In this document: positions 29,401-37,012 of the stretch, piece after piece | How positions within the stretch are numbered: position 1 is the stretch's first letter | How the letters are laid out: every line of letters begins with the position of its first letter | Assembly: GCF_004295585.1 (NCBI RefSeq) | Contig: NZ_AP019400.1 | Coordinates: 6,936,501-7,000,500 of the forward strand | DNA length: 64,000 nucleotides | Origin: Cohnella abietis | GTDB lineage: Bacteria > Bacillota > Bacilli > Paenibacillales > Paenibacillaceae | Direction: 5' to 3' | The notes under the pieces: generated by a model | The model's database searches: none | The model's input: only the letters and a program-made list of their open reading frames with translations | What the model was told of the DNA's origin: nothing | Translations under genes and position numbers: made by a program

Positions 29401-30698
29401 GTTACACTCCCTGATACATAGCTGTTGCTTATCTCACCGCCATCGATACGGCCTACCAAGCCGCCTACATATTGTTTACCTGTAACATTTACATTTTCCA
29501 GAATCATATTGGAAACACTTGCATCATAGTCTATATACCCAAACAACCCTGAAAAATTATCATTAGGTCTATTAATCGTCAGGCCTGTGATCTTGTGTCC
29601 ATTGCCGTCCATATGCCCCTGAAATCGGCCGCTAGAACCCCCGATCGGCAACCATCCTTGGCCATAGCTGCTCAAATCAATATCCGCCGTCAGCTTGAAA
29701 TACAGATCCGAACCCAAATAATTCCTGACCGTATCCAGCTCCTCACCGGTTGTAATCCGATAAGGATCACTTGCAATACCCGTTCCAACGTCTAAAGTCT
29801 TACTCCATTTCGCGTACAGCGTCACATCGGACGTGATCACGCCTTCAACGTTTGCTTTATAATCCACTCCATGTCCATCCGCCCGCGTGTTCCAGCCTGC
29901 GAAAGTGTAGCCTGTCTTCACCAGATTTCCGTTGTTGCCAGAAACCGACACCTTAATGCCATTATATGAGCCGCTGTTAGCGGGCACCTCTCCTCCAGTG
30001 CTGCCATTGCCGCTATACGCCACGGTATATCTAGGGTGTACGGTAAACGTAGTGGTCGCTTCGCTTGCGGCATGGGCGTCGTCCCCTGGAAAGGCAGCGG
30101 TAATGGCGTGCGTACCGATCGCCAGAGCGGATGTCTTAAAGCTGGCGCTGGACGAAGCGCTTAGGAGCTCTCCCCATCCCACCGTAATTGTCATGTTATC
30201 TTGACCCCAGAAGGTGAAAGTCTGAGCAGTAGCATCCATCGTAATGTTCGATAAATAACGCGCTCCTGCCTTTTCCAGCTGGTTAACCATATTGCCGGAA
30301 GCGTCGTAAGTAATAATGTTCAGCGCAATGCGATTATCCCCAAAACTATAAGCCCGGAAGGTGTATGCCCCCCATTGAATAATGGGACATGATGAGCCAC
30401 AGTTCGTTCTCGTAATTACTGGTTCAGCCGTAGTTAATCCAACTGTCATAAGGTCCTGATTGCCATCCCTGAAGGTGACTGTCCCGCTAGGGGTCGTTCC
30501 GCCGACTACAGGATCGAGTGCAGTGACGTTAAAGGTTACATCCTCCCCATAAGTTGAATCCATGGAAATTGTTGAAATCTTCAATGTGGCCGTACCCTGA
30601 GCTTTAGCGACTCCCGAAAAAACGTTGATGAATACTGCTAAAGCGAGGATTACTGTAAATATCTTTTTCTGTTTTACCATTTCCAAAATATTATGCAC
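26469..30698 (-). CDS. Very large SLH-domain surface protein with InlB, GLUG and Fn3 repeats
   Basis: The product is 1409 aa from GTG 30698, 8 bases after GGAG. Order: signal peptide (residues 1-33, 'VFINVFSGVAKAQG'); an Ig-like domain (about 35-215); an InlB B-repeat (about 220-300); GLUG repeats (about 320-590, 'VGGLIGTNSGTISYSYAAGSVTG' style, at least five copies); two further InlB repeats (about 595-755); a cadherin-like domain (about 760-850); an Fn3 domain (about 1010-1100); the shared 120-aa module 'LTLPAGKAGEVSLGDAIKIVIPTHAS'; and three SLH domains at the C-terminus. GLUG and InlB repeats are common in bacterial adhesins. It shares its C-terminal third with the adjacent gene and the gene at 58006, so the cell-wall anchor is conserved while the exposed part varies. 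Confidence 0.9.
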   Translation of the reverse strand: MHNILEMVKQKKIFTVILALAVFINVFSGVAKAQGTATLKISTISMDSTYGEDVTFNVTALDPVVGGTTPSGTVTFRDGNQDLMTVGLTTAEPVITRTNCGSSCPIIQWGAYTFRAYSFGDNRIALNIITYDASGNMVNQLEKAGARYLSNITMDATAQTFTFWGQDNMTITVGWGELLSASSSASFKTSALAIGTHAITAAFPGDDAHAASEATTTFTVHPRYTVAYSGNGSTGGEVPANSGSYNGIKVSVSGNNGNLVKTGYTFAGWNTRADGHGVDYKANVEGVITSDVTLYAKWSKTLDVGTGIASDPYRITTGEELDTVRNYLGSDLYFKLTADIDLSSYGQGWLPIGGSSGRFQGHMDGNGHKITGLTINRPNDNFSGLFGYIDYDASVSNMILENVNVTGKQYVGGLVGRIDGGEISNSYVSGSVTGTSGFVGGLIGYNYYGTVSNSFAKANVTGGSTNVGGLVGSNFGEVSYGYAAGNVTGTGNNVGGLIGTNSGTISYSYAAGSVTGSGTKVGGLIGNNGSGEISYSFYDSGTTGQSDTGKGVGRSTTEMKTQSTYADSNWDFTSIWGISPSRNNGYPYLQAIQKFVTYDGNGNTAGNVPTDSKSYSQGETVNVYSNTITLLKTHYTFAGWNTQADGTGTDYALGASFSMGLSDVTLYAKWILTPTFKVTYNGNGSTGGSVPTDSGSYEQGDTVSVSGNNENLEKTHYTFAGWNTQADGTGTDYAPDAAFSMGSSVVTLYAKWILTPIANTLLSGLSLDQGTLHFSPTQTNYTVEVENSVSNLNLFLSKGDPNQSLTVTGANYNSVTGNVYGYSASSLFFGHNPIRITVTAQDGSNTTYVVTIAREGIKGEPMQLDPSVRTLTYPGGLVIKLPDGLAIPEGATLTVQDSNAVPSEEIKLARAGQVIDFQFVDMTITQPVKITLGYDESSDRSKIAIYYYNVTTGKWEYHASQVTDNGIETTVSHFSTYGVLADTTAPDQVTITSGAKTTNSITLHLAANDDSGVAKYMIYRDGTLIAETAGSTYVDAGLSASKTYTYTAKAVDMLGNISNVSESVTVSTNGDGGSYTPTPPTSDPKVTSTDGHLTLPAGKAGEVSLGDAIKIVIPTHASFKELKLTIDKVADIQTLITGKDVLLSSVFEVLKNFTENFDKPVTLSFKFDPARLKSNEKPVVFYYDEMKKEWVKVGGTVSGNIISVDVNHFTKYAVLAVADATLPATDGLTKVSFSDIAAHWAEASIKQAVSAGIVKGYPDNTFKPGRTVTRAEFAVMLMNALKPQGDGAALTFTDKAMIGSWAQKSIAQAVYAGIISGYEDGSFRPNAEITRAEMAKMVAKALGLTGGTTEAPGFADDKDIPNWAKDAVATIKNLGIIEGKGANQFAPGDKTTRAEAVTVLLKMLEQKSK

Positions 30699-31046
30699 TC
30701 CTGTCTCTCCTTTGTTATAAATAATAGAAAATAATAATTAATAGAATTCCAATATTTAAATAGATCTGATGCTTTCGTCCTCCGCAATCATTATGTGCCC
30801 GTCAGATATAATAGGGGTACTATGCGAATAGTATCAGCTTCAGTTTAAGAGTAGATTAAGAGATACAAAAAAGAGACTGCGTAAAGCTCGCAGTCTCTTT
30901 CGACTATTGAAAAGGAAGTTTTAATAATATTCTATCTGCTCATTGCTCAGCATCGCACTCGCAATCGTCAGAAAGACTTCAACTCGGGGTTTACTGAATC
31001 TAAATTGTATTTTGCCCGAGCTGCGCTCTTAATAATGGTCAGTTTA
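30699..31046. other. Intergenic: SLH promoter region and PBP terminator
   Basis: 348 bases without a gene. The left part is the A+T-rich promoter and leader region of the SLH gene, with a possible leader hairpin (ATCTGA.../TCAGAT, about 30773-30814). The right part holds the PBP terminator. Confidence 0.5.
30869..30900 (-). terminator. Terminator of the penicillin-binding protein gene
   Basis: AAAGAGACTGCG pairs with CGCAGTCTCTTT around a short loop, followed by a T-run on the minus strand. It lies about 145 bases after the PBP stop codon. Confidence 0.8.
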
Positions 31047-33188
31047 TTACTGCTTAATTTGCTCGAAAATTCGTTTTACTTTTGGCGCCACGTAGCGGCT
31101 GCCCCCGCGACCCTGTACGTTCTCGATCATCATAGAGATTAGCAGTTGCGGGTCATCCGCGTCAAAACCGACGAACCAGCCGTTTTCCTGGCCTTCTGTG
31201 CCCTTGCTCGCTTTCAGCTCCGCGGTGCCCGTCTTGCCGGCGATCGAAGCCCCGGCAATATAGGCGCCATGCCCGACGCCTTCCGGACTCGCTACTGCCT
31301 TCACGAGATCGGCCTTGACTCGTTCCGCCGTATCCACCGACATCGCTTGCTCCTTCCACAGTTTTCCTGCAAAAGCCGAATCGGCCTCCGACAGCTGCGG
31401 ATAGGCGATATTTCCGCCATTGACAAGCGCGGAGTAGGAGAAGGCGACATGCAGCGTCGTCATCGCCACCTGTCCTTGCCCGTAGCCGGAGTCGGCAAGC
31501 TGAATATCGCCGGACGGCGCACCTCCGCCCCTGGCCAGCTGCGAAGCGCTGAGCGGATAGGCGAGTGGAAGCGGTTCGCCTATCCCGAATCGTGCCGCGC
31601 CTGCGACGAATTGCTTTTTGCCGATTGCCAGTGCCGTCTGAGCGAAGTAGATATTGTCAGAATAGATTAATGCCTGCGACAGATCGACCGGATTCATGTC
31701 GTGCACCCGCTTCACGTAATACTTGCCCCAGGAACTGTCTTTCTTCCAGGTCAATCCGGGAATCTCCTTCGCCTCGTCCGGATCAAGCGCGCCGCTGTCG
31801 AGTCCGATCGCTGCCGTTATGACCTTAAAGGACGAGCCAGGCGCATACGCCTGGGAGAAACGGTTCAGGAACGGATGACGCGGATCTTCATTCCATTGTC
31901 GGTATTGTTCCTTGGACACGCCCTGTACGAAAGCGTTCGGATCGTACGACGGGCTGCTGAGCAGCGCCAGCACTTCGCCAGTCTCGGGTCGGATTGCCGC
32001 AACTGAAGCTTCATCGGCCTTTACTTCCTCGTAGATCGCTTGCTGCAATACCGTATCGATCGTCAACTTGTACTTCACACCGTTACTGGCAGCCTGCCCC
32101 GCGACCACGGATTTTCGCACACCTGTCCTATCAACAATAACAGCTGCTTTACCTGAAGTACCGTGCAATTGCGTCTCAAGCATAAGCTCCAGCCCCGTCT
32201 TGCCGATCATATCGCCCGCCTTGTAGCCCTCAGCTTCGCGCGTCTTCAGCTCATCGGCGTTGATCTCCCCGATATAACCGATCAGATGAGCAGCCGCTTC
32301 GCCGAGTGGATAGCGCCGCACCATAACCTTCTGAGCAGCAACCCCCGGAAGCGCGACGAGTTCTTCCCTCACCGCATCATCGACCACTACAGCGATCGGA
32401 ACGAACAGATTTGGCTTCACCCACGACGCACTAAGCTTGCGGTCGATATCCTGTACGGCCATGCCCAGCTTCTTTGCCATCGTTGCTTTAACCGTATCGG
32501 CAGAATCCCCAAGCTTGCTTGGCACAATGCCGAGTTGCGCCGCCTCGATGTTGACCGCTAGCGGATTGCCGTTGCGATCGACAATTTCGCCACGTACCGC
32601 CGGAGTCTTCTCGATTCGCACCGTATCCCCTTCTTCCATGCCGGGGAAAATATACGAAGGATTCCAATCGATCAACCAGGAAGTTACACCGTCCTCCACC
32701 GTCTTTCTAACCCGGCCCTTATTGTTGAATGAGATGGGTCCTTCCGCCGTATCCATAGTGGCGTGATACGCGAATCCTTTGACAGCGGTTCCGGCCCCCG
32801 TCACCGCCGTACCTTCCGTACTTGCTCCGTCTAACGTCTGATGTTCGGCCGGAAGCGCCGTTACGACCAGATTGGACACCTTAAGCGCATCGTAGATCGT
32901 CTGATACCGCTTGACGAACTGCTCTTCCGTCAGATCGTTCTTCACGAAAGGCGAAAGTAGCGCATACATCCCCGCATAATCAAGCCGTTCCCACGCTGAC
33001 AAATACGCGGTTACGCCCCCCGACGAATCCGGCGCTGTCGAAGGGTCCGAAGAAGGAGCACCCGTGGACGTTTCCGAAGCTGAAGGTTCCGGAGACGATT
33101 TGCCGAACAAATCGGAACAGCCTCCGAGCAGGAATGGGAGCAGCAAAACGATAATCGCCGCCAAGCGAACGCTGGACTGTCTTTTCAT
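31047..33188 (-). CDS. Class B penicillin-binding protein with MecA_N/NTF2-like domain (PbpC/PBP3-like lipoprotein)
   Basis: The product is 713 aa from ATG 33188, 9 bases after GGAGG. It begins with a hydrophobic segment ending 'FLLGGC' (lipobox, Cys24) and a Ser/Pro-rich linker. Residues about 57-180 resemble the NTF2-like MecA_N domain, 185-360 the PBP dimerisation domain ('RGEIVDRNGNPLAVN'), and 375-710 the transpeptidase. Active-site motifs are Ser452-x-x-Lys455 in 'GSSFKV', Ser510-Asp-Asn512 in 'YSDNIYF', and Lys652-Thr-Gly654 in 'GKTGTAE'. It cross-links peptidoglycan outside the membrane. Bacillus PbpC and staphylococcal MecA share this layout. Reduced beta-lactam affinity is possible but cannot be judged from sequence. 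It is transcribed alone, with a terminator downstream. Confidence 0.92.
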   Translation of the reverse strand: MKRQSSVRLAAIIVLLLPFLLGGCSDLFGKSSPEPSASETSTGAPSSDPSTAPDSSGGVTAYLSAWERLDYAGMYALLSPFVKNDLTEEQFVKRYQTIYDALKVSNLVVTALPAEHQTLDGASTEGTAVTGAGTAVKGFAYHATMDTAEGPISFNNKGRVRKTVEDGVTSWLIDWNPSYIFPGMEEGDTVRIEKTPAVRGEIVDRNGNPLAVNIEAAQLGIVPSKLGDSADTVKATMAKKLGMAVQDIDRKLSASWVKPNLFVPIAVVVDDAVREELVALPGVAAQKVMVRRYPLGEAAAHLIGYIGEINADELKTREAEGYKAGDMIGKTGLELMLETQLHGTSGKAAVIVDRTGVRKSVVAGQAASNGVKYKLTIDTVLQQAIYEEVKADEASVAAIRPETGEVLALLSSPSYDPNAFVQGVSKEQYRQWNEDPRHPFLNRFSQAYAPGSSFKVITAAIGLDSGALDPDEAKEIPGLTWKKDSSWGKYYVKRVHDMNPVDLSQALIYSDNIYFAQTALAIGKKQFVAGAARFGIGEPLPLAYPLSASQLARGGGAPSGDIQLADSGYGQGQVAMTTLHVAFSYSALVNGGNIAYPQLSEADSAFAGKLWKEQAMSVDTAERVKADLVKAVASPEGVGHGAYIAGASIAGKTGTAELKASKGTEGQENGWFVGFDADDPQLLISMMIENVQGRGGSRYVAPKVKRIFEQIKQ

Positions 33189-33368
33189 CTGGATTGACCT
33201 CCTTGATATATCAACATCACCGACTTGTAAACACAATGCTTATTGTTTATACCGCGATCATGGTTCGATGTTTCTATTGCCCGGAAATTTTGTGCTGCAA
33301 TTTCCACTGTCGACGTTATGTACTCTCACCATCGAAATCGAAACTTTGCTTGCAGAGCAAGCAATCAA

Positions 33369-33406
33369 ATAAAGCCTCTATTCCATTGTCGGAATAAAGG
33401 CTTTAT
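33369..33406. terminator. Hairpin in a divergent intergenic region
   Basis: ATAAAGCCT-TATTCC pairs with GGAATA-AGGCTTTAT around a 6-base loop. No gene on either strand obviously ends here, so it may be the terminator of a lost gene or a leader element. Confidence 0.5.
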
Positions 33407-33546
33407 CTTTGCCCAAAGGAGAATCGTTATGACTCATTTCCAAATAGGTAGAGAAAAACAGGTAGACTAGTTACATAGACGTCAAATTTTTGCATAGGAG
33501 TGTAGTCCATCACCCAGTATCCATTGTATGGAAAAGGGTTTAGATA

Positions 33547-33570
33547 AACAGTATACTAACGATAACTGTT
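33547..33570. promoter_or_regulatory. Possible operator in front of the XRE-cupin gene
   Basis: AACAGT...ACTGTT dyad containing AGTATACT, 20 bases upstream of the start codon. AGTATACT is also found in the palindrome before the MFS gene, which suggests a shared binding site. Confidence 0.4.
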
Positions 33571-33589
33571 TTTTGTTGAGGTGAATCTA

Positions 33590-34150
33590 ATGGATGAAAT
33601 CAATGATTCAAAAGAAATTGTATTACAAATTGGCGTTGCCTTGAAAAAGTACAGAAAAGAAAAAAACATGAGCTTAGACGACTTATCGGAACTAACGGGC
33701 GTAAGCAAACTTACTCTGGGGAATATCGAACGTGGCGAGACAAATCCAACTTTGGCAATTATATGGAAAATTTCAAAAGGTATATCTTTACCGCTATTGG
33801 CTTTGTTCAAATCAGAAGACTCTGCTAGTTTGTATCGAGCAGGTGAAGGACTGCGGTTTTCTAATGATCAAAACAATTGGATCATTGAACCAATCTTTAA
33901 AAGTAACGATATTGAAATGTGTCGGGCTTACTTACAGCCAAATAGCTCGTATCAACCTGAAGGTCATCATGTCAATACAACTGAAATTGCGACAGTCATG
34001 ACTGGTTCCATTGAAATTCAAGTCAATGGAGAGATTTACACATTGAATCAATATGATACAATCAGTTTTCGTGCAGATTGTCCTCACTCTTATACCAATC
34101 ATACGAATAGCGAAACAGTGCTCCATATAGCCTTAAAGTATGGTTTCTAA
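33590..34150 (+). CDS. XRE-family transcriptional regulator with C-terminal cupin domain
   Basis: The product is 186 aa from ATG 33590, 8 bases after GAGG. Residues about 12-66 are a Cro/C1-type helix-turn-helix ('MSLDDLSELTGVSKLTLGNIERGETNPTL'), and residues 105-185 are a cupin barrel ('EIATVMTGSIEIQVNGEIYTLNQYDTISFRADCPHSY'). In this family the cupin binds a small ligand or metal and the HTH represses or activates a neighbouring gene. The MFS transporter gene downstream on the same strand is the obvious target: a terminator separates them, and a 12-bp-arm palindrome lies before the transporter. Confidence 0.9.
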   Translation: MDEINDSKEIVLQIGVALKKYRKEKNMSLDDLSELTGVSKLTLGNIERGETNPTLAIIWKISKGISLPLLALFKSEDSASLYRAGEGLRFSNDQNNWIIEPIFKSNDIEMCRAYLQPNSSYQPEGHHVNTTEIATVMTGSIEIQVNGEIYTLNQYDTISFRADCPHSYTNHTNSETVLHIALKYGF

Positions 34151-34173
34151 AAGTTGAAAATTCCACTTATTAA

Positions 34174-34213
34174 ATACAACTCCGAATCCCATGAGGGGAA
34201 TTCAGAGTTGTAT
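34174..34213 (+). terminator. Terminator of the XRE-cupin gene
   Basis: ATACAACTC pairs with GAGTTGTAT, with an inner GAATCCC/GGGAATTC pairing, followed by TTTTTAATTTTT. Confidence 0.85.
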
Positions 34214-34260
34214 TTTTAATTTTTAGACGGTTTTTAGTTTACTATAAAATACTTATTGTC

Positions 34261-34290
34261 AATAAAAGTATACTGTACTATACTTTTATT
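34261..34290. promoter_or_regulatory. Palindromic operator candidate upstream of the MFS gene
   Basis: AATAAAAGTATA and TATACTTTTATT are exact inverted 12-bp arms around CTGTAC, 81 bases before the MFS start. The site includes AGTATACT, shared with the regulator's own upstream region. Confidence 0.5.
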
Positions 34291-34371
34291 ATTCGCGCGG
34301 ATATTATTTCATAGTTTTTCAATCAGCAGGAAGCAAATAATACGTATGAATTCAGGAAGGAGAAATGAAGA

Positions 34372-35580
34372 ATGCCGAACAAACAAAATAATAAAGCCGT
34401 ACCATCCTCTATAGGGCTGATCATTCTCGGCATTATTGTTATTGCAGCTAATTTACGTACTCCCTTAACATCAGTCAGTCCTTTAATGAGTCTAATAAGG
34501 GATGACGTTCATATTTCAAATACATTAGCAGGCCTGATCACAACGGTACCCTTGCTTGCCTTTGCTTTATTATCGCCTCTAGTACCAAAGTTAGGACGAA
34601 GGTATGGGGTGGAACGTATCATTTTGATTGCTCTAATCTTTCTGACTGTAGGTATTGTAATACGTTCTTCATCTGGCGCAGCTAATCTGTTTATTGGGAC
34701 TGCAATTCTTGGATTCGCAATTGCCGTATGTAATGTATTATTGCCAAGTTTAATCAAAAGGGATTTCCCAAATAAAATGGGCTCCATGACAGGTGTTTAC
34801 TCCATTTCAATGAGTTTATGTGGAGCAATCGCATCGGGAATCAGTGTGCCTCTAGCCGTAAACGCAGGTCTAAAATGGCAGGGAGCATTGGGAATATGGG
34901 GGATTCTAAGTTTTGTATCGATCCTCTGTTGGTTACCCCAATTAAGAAATCCAACGAAGCAAACAACCACGACGAGTCAACAAATGGCCAGCAACGATGT
35001 GAATGTTTGGAAATCCCTCATTGCCTGGCAAGTAACCTTGTTTATGGGTATACAGTCCATGGTTTTCTATGTGTTGATCGCATGGTTGCCTGAAATTTTA
35101 AAGCAGCAAGGAATTGATCCAAACCAATCAGGATGGTACCTCTCGATCATGCAGCTAGTTATGCTTCCATTTGCCTTTATTGTCCCCGTTATTGCTGGGC
35201 GCATGTCTAGCCAACGGTTGTTAGTGGTCATTACAACCATTTTGCTTATGACGGGAACGATTGGACTTCTTTACGGAAGCTCCAATATCATTCTGTTGTG
35301 GATCATCATGCTCGGAATTGGTGGAGGCTTCGCCTTTAGTTTGTCCATGATGTTTTTCGGGTTACGTACTGAAAATGCGCATCAAGCAGCGAAACTGTCT
35401 GGCATGGCACAATCGATCGGATATCTTTTTGCCGCAGTCGGTCCTGCTCTTATAGGATATCTGCATGATGCGACAAATAGTTGGAACCTGCCACTTTTCA
35501 TTCTGCTTGGCGCTTCGGTTCTACTCTTTTTAGTCGGTATAGGAGCAGCAAGAAACCGTTTTGTAGGCAGCCCAACATGA
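34372..35580 (+). CDS. MFS transporter, CynX/NimT (cyanate/nitroimidazole-type) family
   Basis: The product is 402 aa with twelve predicted membrane segments; the start is 9 bases after GGAAGGAG. 'AANLRTPLTSVSPLMSLIRDD' near the N-terminus is typical of the CynX/NimT subfamily. Members move cyanate, 2-nitroimidazole or other small molecules; the substrate here is unknown. The gene lies after the XRE-cupin regulator on the same strand and has its own upstream palindrome and a strong terminator, so it is probably regulated by that protein. Confidence 0.88.
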   Translation: MPNKQNNKAVPSSIGLIILGIIVIAANLRTPLTSVSPLMSLIRDDVHISNTLAGLITTVPLLAFALLSPLVPKLGRRYGVERIILIALIFLTVGIVIRSSSGAANLFIGTAILGFAIAVCNVLLPSLIKRDFPNKMGSMTGVYSISMSLCGAIASGISVPLAVNAGLKWQGALGIWGILSFVSILCWLPQLRNPTKQTTTTSQQMASNDVNVWKSLIAWQVTLFMGIQSMVFYVLIAWLPEILKQQGIDPNQSGWYLSIMQLVMLPFAFIVPVIAGRMSSQRLLVVITTILLMTGTIGLLYGSSNIILLWIIMLGIGGGFAFSLSMMFFGLRTENAHQAAKLSGMAQSIGYLFAAVGPALIGYLHDATNSWNLPLFILLGASVLLFLVGIGAARNRFVGSPT

Positions 35581-35663
35581 CTACGTAATTTGCACAAAAC
35601 GAATTCCATTTTGATCCGCATATGAGATACTTTCAATAATATATCAAGATTCTGATAGGTCAG

Positions 35664-35689
35664 AGCCCCCTTTCACGAGGGGGCTTTTT
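35664..35689 (+). terminator. Terminator of the MFS gene
   Basis: AGCCCCCT pairs with AGGGGGCT around a 6-base loop, followed by TTTTT. Confidence 0.9.
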
Positions 35690-35712
35690 ACTTTCTTCAA
35701 GAGGGGTTTTAA

Positions 35713-35847
35713 ATGCGAAACATCAATCAGCTAGAGACGACTTTTCCGACGAGCGTTGCAGCCCCAATCCCATACGGAATAAGGCATCTTTCCAAGTCCG
35801 CTGCGGATTTTCCGATAGTAATCAATGCCGCAACCTACTTATCATCC
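35713..35847 (+). pseudogene. Short reading frame ending in att-like repeat G, probable 5' remnant
   Basis: ATG 35713 follows AAGAGGGG, so translation initiation looks possible. About 45 codons later the frame enters the att-like repeat and continues antisense to the AraC gene. I recognise no family. The intact start region with no natural end suggests a gene cut at the repeat by recombination. Confidence 0.35.
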
Positions 35848-35881
35848 AATTTTTCGCCGTCACTTATGGTACCGTTCACCG
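35848..35881. repeat. att-like repeat G
   Basis: Matches the rlmH 3'-end repeat (TTTTTCGCCGTCACTTATGG then TACCGTTCACCG). Right of the core it shares GCTGTCT with repeat C (55803). On the minus strand it supplies the final codons 'RGERYHK' and the stop of the AraC-type gene. Confidence 0.8.
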
Positions 35882-36921
35882 CGCTGTCTGTCACGACAAG
35901 TTTCCCTAAACTCTCCCGGCGGCAGTCCGGTCCATTTCTTAAAAGCGCTCTGGAAAGCACTCGGCTCTGAGAATTGAAGCAAATAGGCGATTTCAGCAAC
36001 TGCAAGCCGCGTTTTCTTCAGGTAGTGCACGGCAAATTCCTTTCGCGCCTTGTTGAACAAGCTGTTGTACGTCGTTTCCTCTTGTCTCAATTTGACTTGT
36101 AACATTCGAACGCTGACATTGAAGTTTTGTGCGGCTTCTTTCACATCCGGAAACCTGGAGGGCATACATCCCGCAATCCATTTGTACACCTGATCCGCAA
36201 AGGAACGGCCATACAACAACTGCTTTCTCGTTTCTTCCGCATAAGCCTCAAACGTGCTTAGCAACTCCTGATTCGAAAAAAGGATGGGGTACTGCATAAC
36301 CTCGCTATCCAGACTCAGGAGATTACTTTCTCCGCCAAATTCGGGACGAATACCGAAGATGCTCATGTATGTGTCACGCTCTTCTTCCGAGGCATCATAC
36401 GCCAGTTGCAGCTTGCCAAGAGCAATGTTGCGACAGCCCAGTTTAAGAAGAATGGTATATAAGGAGCTAATCATACCGTCAACCGCTTGTCTGGAAGCTT
36501 GCCTAGCAGGATCACTAACTCTAAATGCGATGGTCGTCTCTCTATGATTCGTCCTCGGCTCCACATCGATTCCGCTGCACAGAATAATATTATAGGTTCG
36601 ATAAGCAGCCAGCGCTTCTCCAATCGTGTTGCAATTCAGGAGTACATAACCAAGAATGCCGAGATTGGACAACTCGATTGATTGTCCTAAATGCAGACCA
36701 AAGCAGCTGTCATCTGTAAAAGCAGCAGCAGCAACCAGCAGTCGGTCGTATTCCTCTTCCGAGATTCGAGCCTCTGCTTCTTGAAGGATTCTTGTATCCA
36801 ATGAAGCGAAGCGGCAGAACGATTCCGAATCATAGCCTTGCCTTACCAAGAAACTCAGAATTGGGGAAATTAGCGCGACAGATAAGCCATGGCCCATATC
36901 TATACTCCTTCTCTTCGCCAC
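35860..36921 (-). CDS. AraC-family transcriptional regulator (C-terminus contributed by att-like repeat)
   Basis: The product is 353 aa. The N-terminal 200 residues resemble the 'arabinose-binding' type sensory domain of OruR/ArgR-like AraC regulators ('ISEEEYDRLLVAAAAFTDDSCFGLHLGQ', 'LGILGYVLLNCNTIGEALAAYRTYN'). The C-terminal 100 residues form the double HTH ('EAAQNFNVSVRMLQVKLRQEE' and 'EIAYLLQFSEPSAFQSAFKKWTGLPPGEFR'). The last residues 'RGERYHK' come from att-like repeat G and mimic the RlmH C-terminus (RGEPYHK), so the original tail was probably replaced by recombination, leaving the HTH intact. It is divergent from the membrane-protein gene at 37013, its likely target. Confidence 0.88.
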   Translation of the reverse strand: MAKRRSIDMGHGLSVALISPILSFLVRQGYDSESFCRFASLDTRILQEAEARISEEEYDRLLVAAAAFTDDSCFGLHLGQSIELSNLGILGYVLLNCNTIGEALAAYRTYNIILCSGIDVEPRTNHRETTIAFRVSDPARQASRQAVDGMISSLYTILLKLGCRNIALGKLQLAYDASEEERDTYMSIFGIRPEFGGESNLLSLDSEVMQYPILFSNQELLSTFEAYAEETRKQLLYGRSFADQVYKWIAGCMPSRFPDVKEAAQNFNVSVRMLQVKLRQEETTYNSLFNKARKEFAVHYLKKTRLAVAEIAYLLQFSEPSAFQSAFKKWTGLPPGEFRETCRDRQRGERYHK

Positions 36922-36942
36922 AGAATAACTTTATTGCGTTAT

Positions 36943-36979
36943 TCATCATAGGACTCAGATGCTTTCACACCTATGATGA
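36943..36979. promoter_or_regulatory. Inverted repeat between divergent AraC and membrane-protein genes
   Basis: TCATCATAGG (36943-36952) is mirrored by CCTATGATGA (36970-36979). It lies midway between the two starts and is a candidate operator for the AraC-type regulator. Confidence 0.5.
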
Positions 36980-37012
36980 TTATATCAAAATAAATATTGT
37001 AAGGAGTGTAAA

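Larger units (their letters stand above)
33189..33589. other. Divergent intergenic region PBP / XRE-cupin regulator
   Basis: 400 bases without a gene. It should hold promoters for both divergent genes, a strong hairpin (33369-33406) and a palindrome close to the regulator start (33547-33570). Confidence 0.5.
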
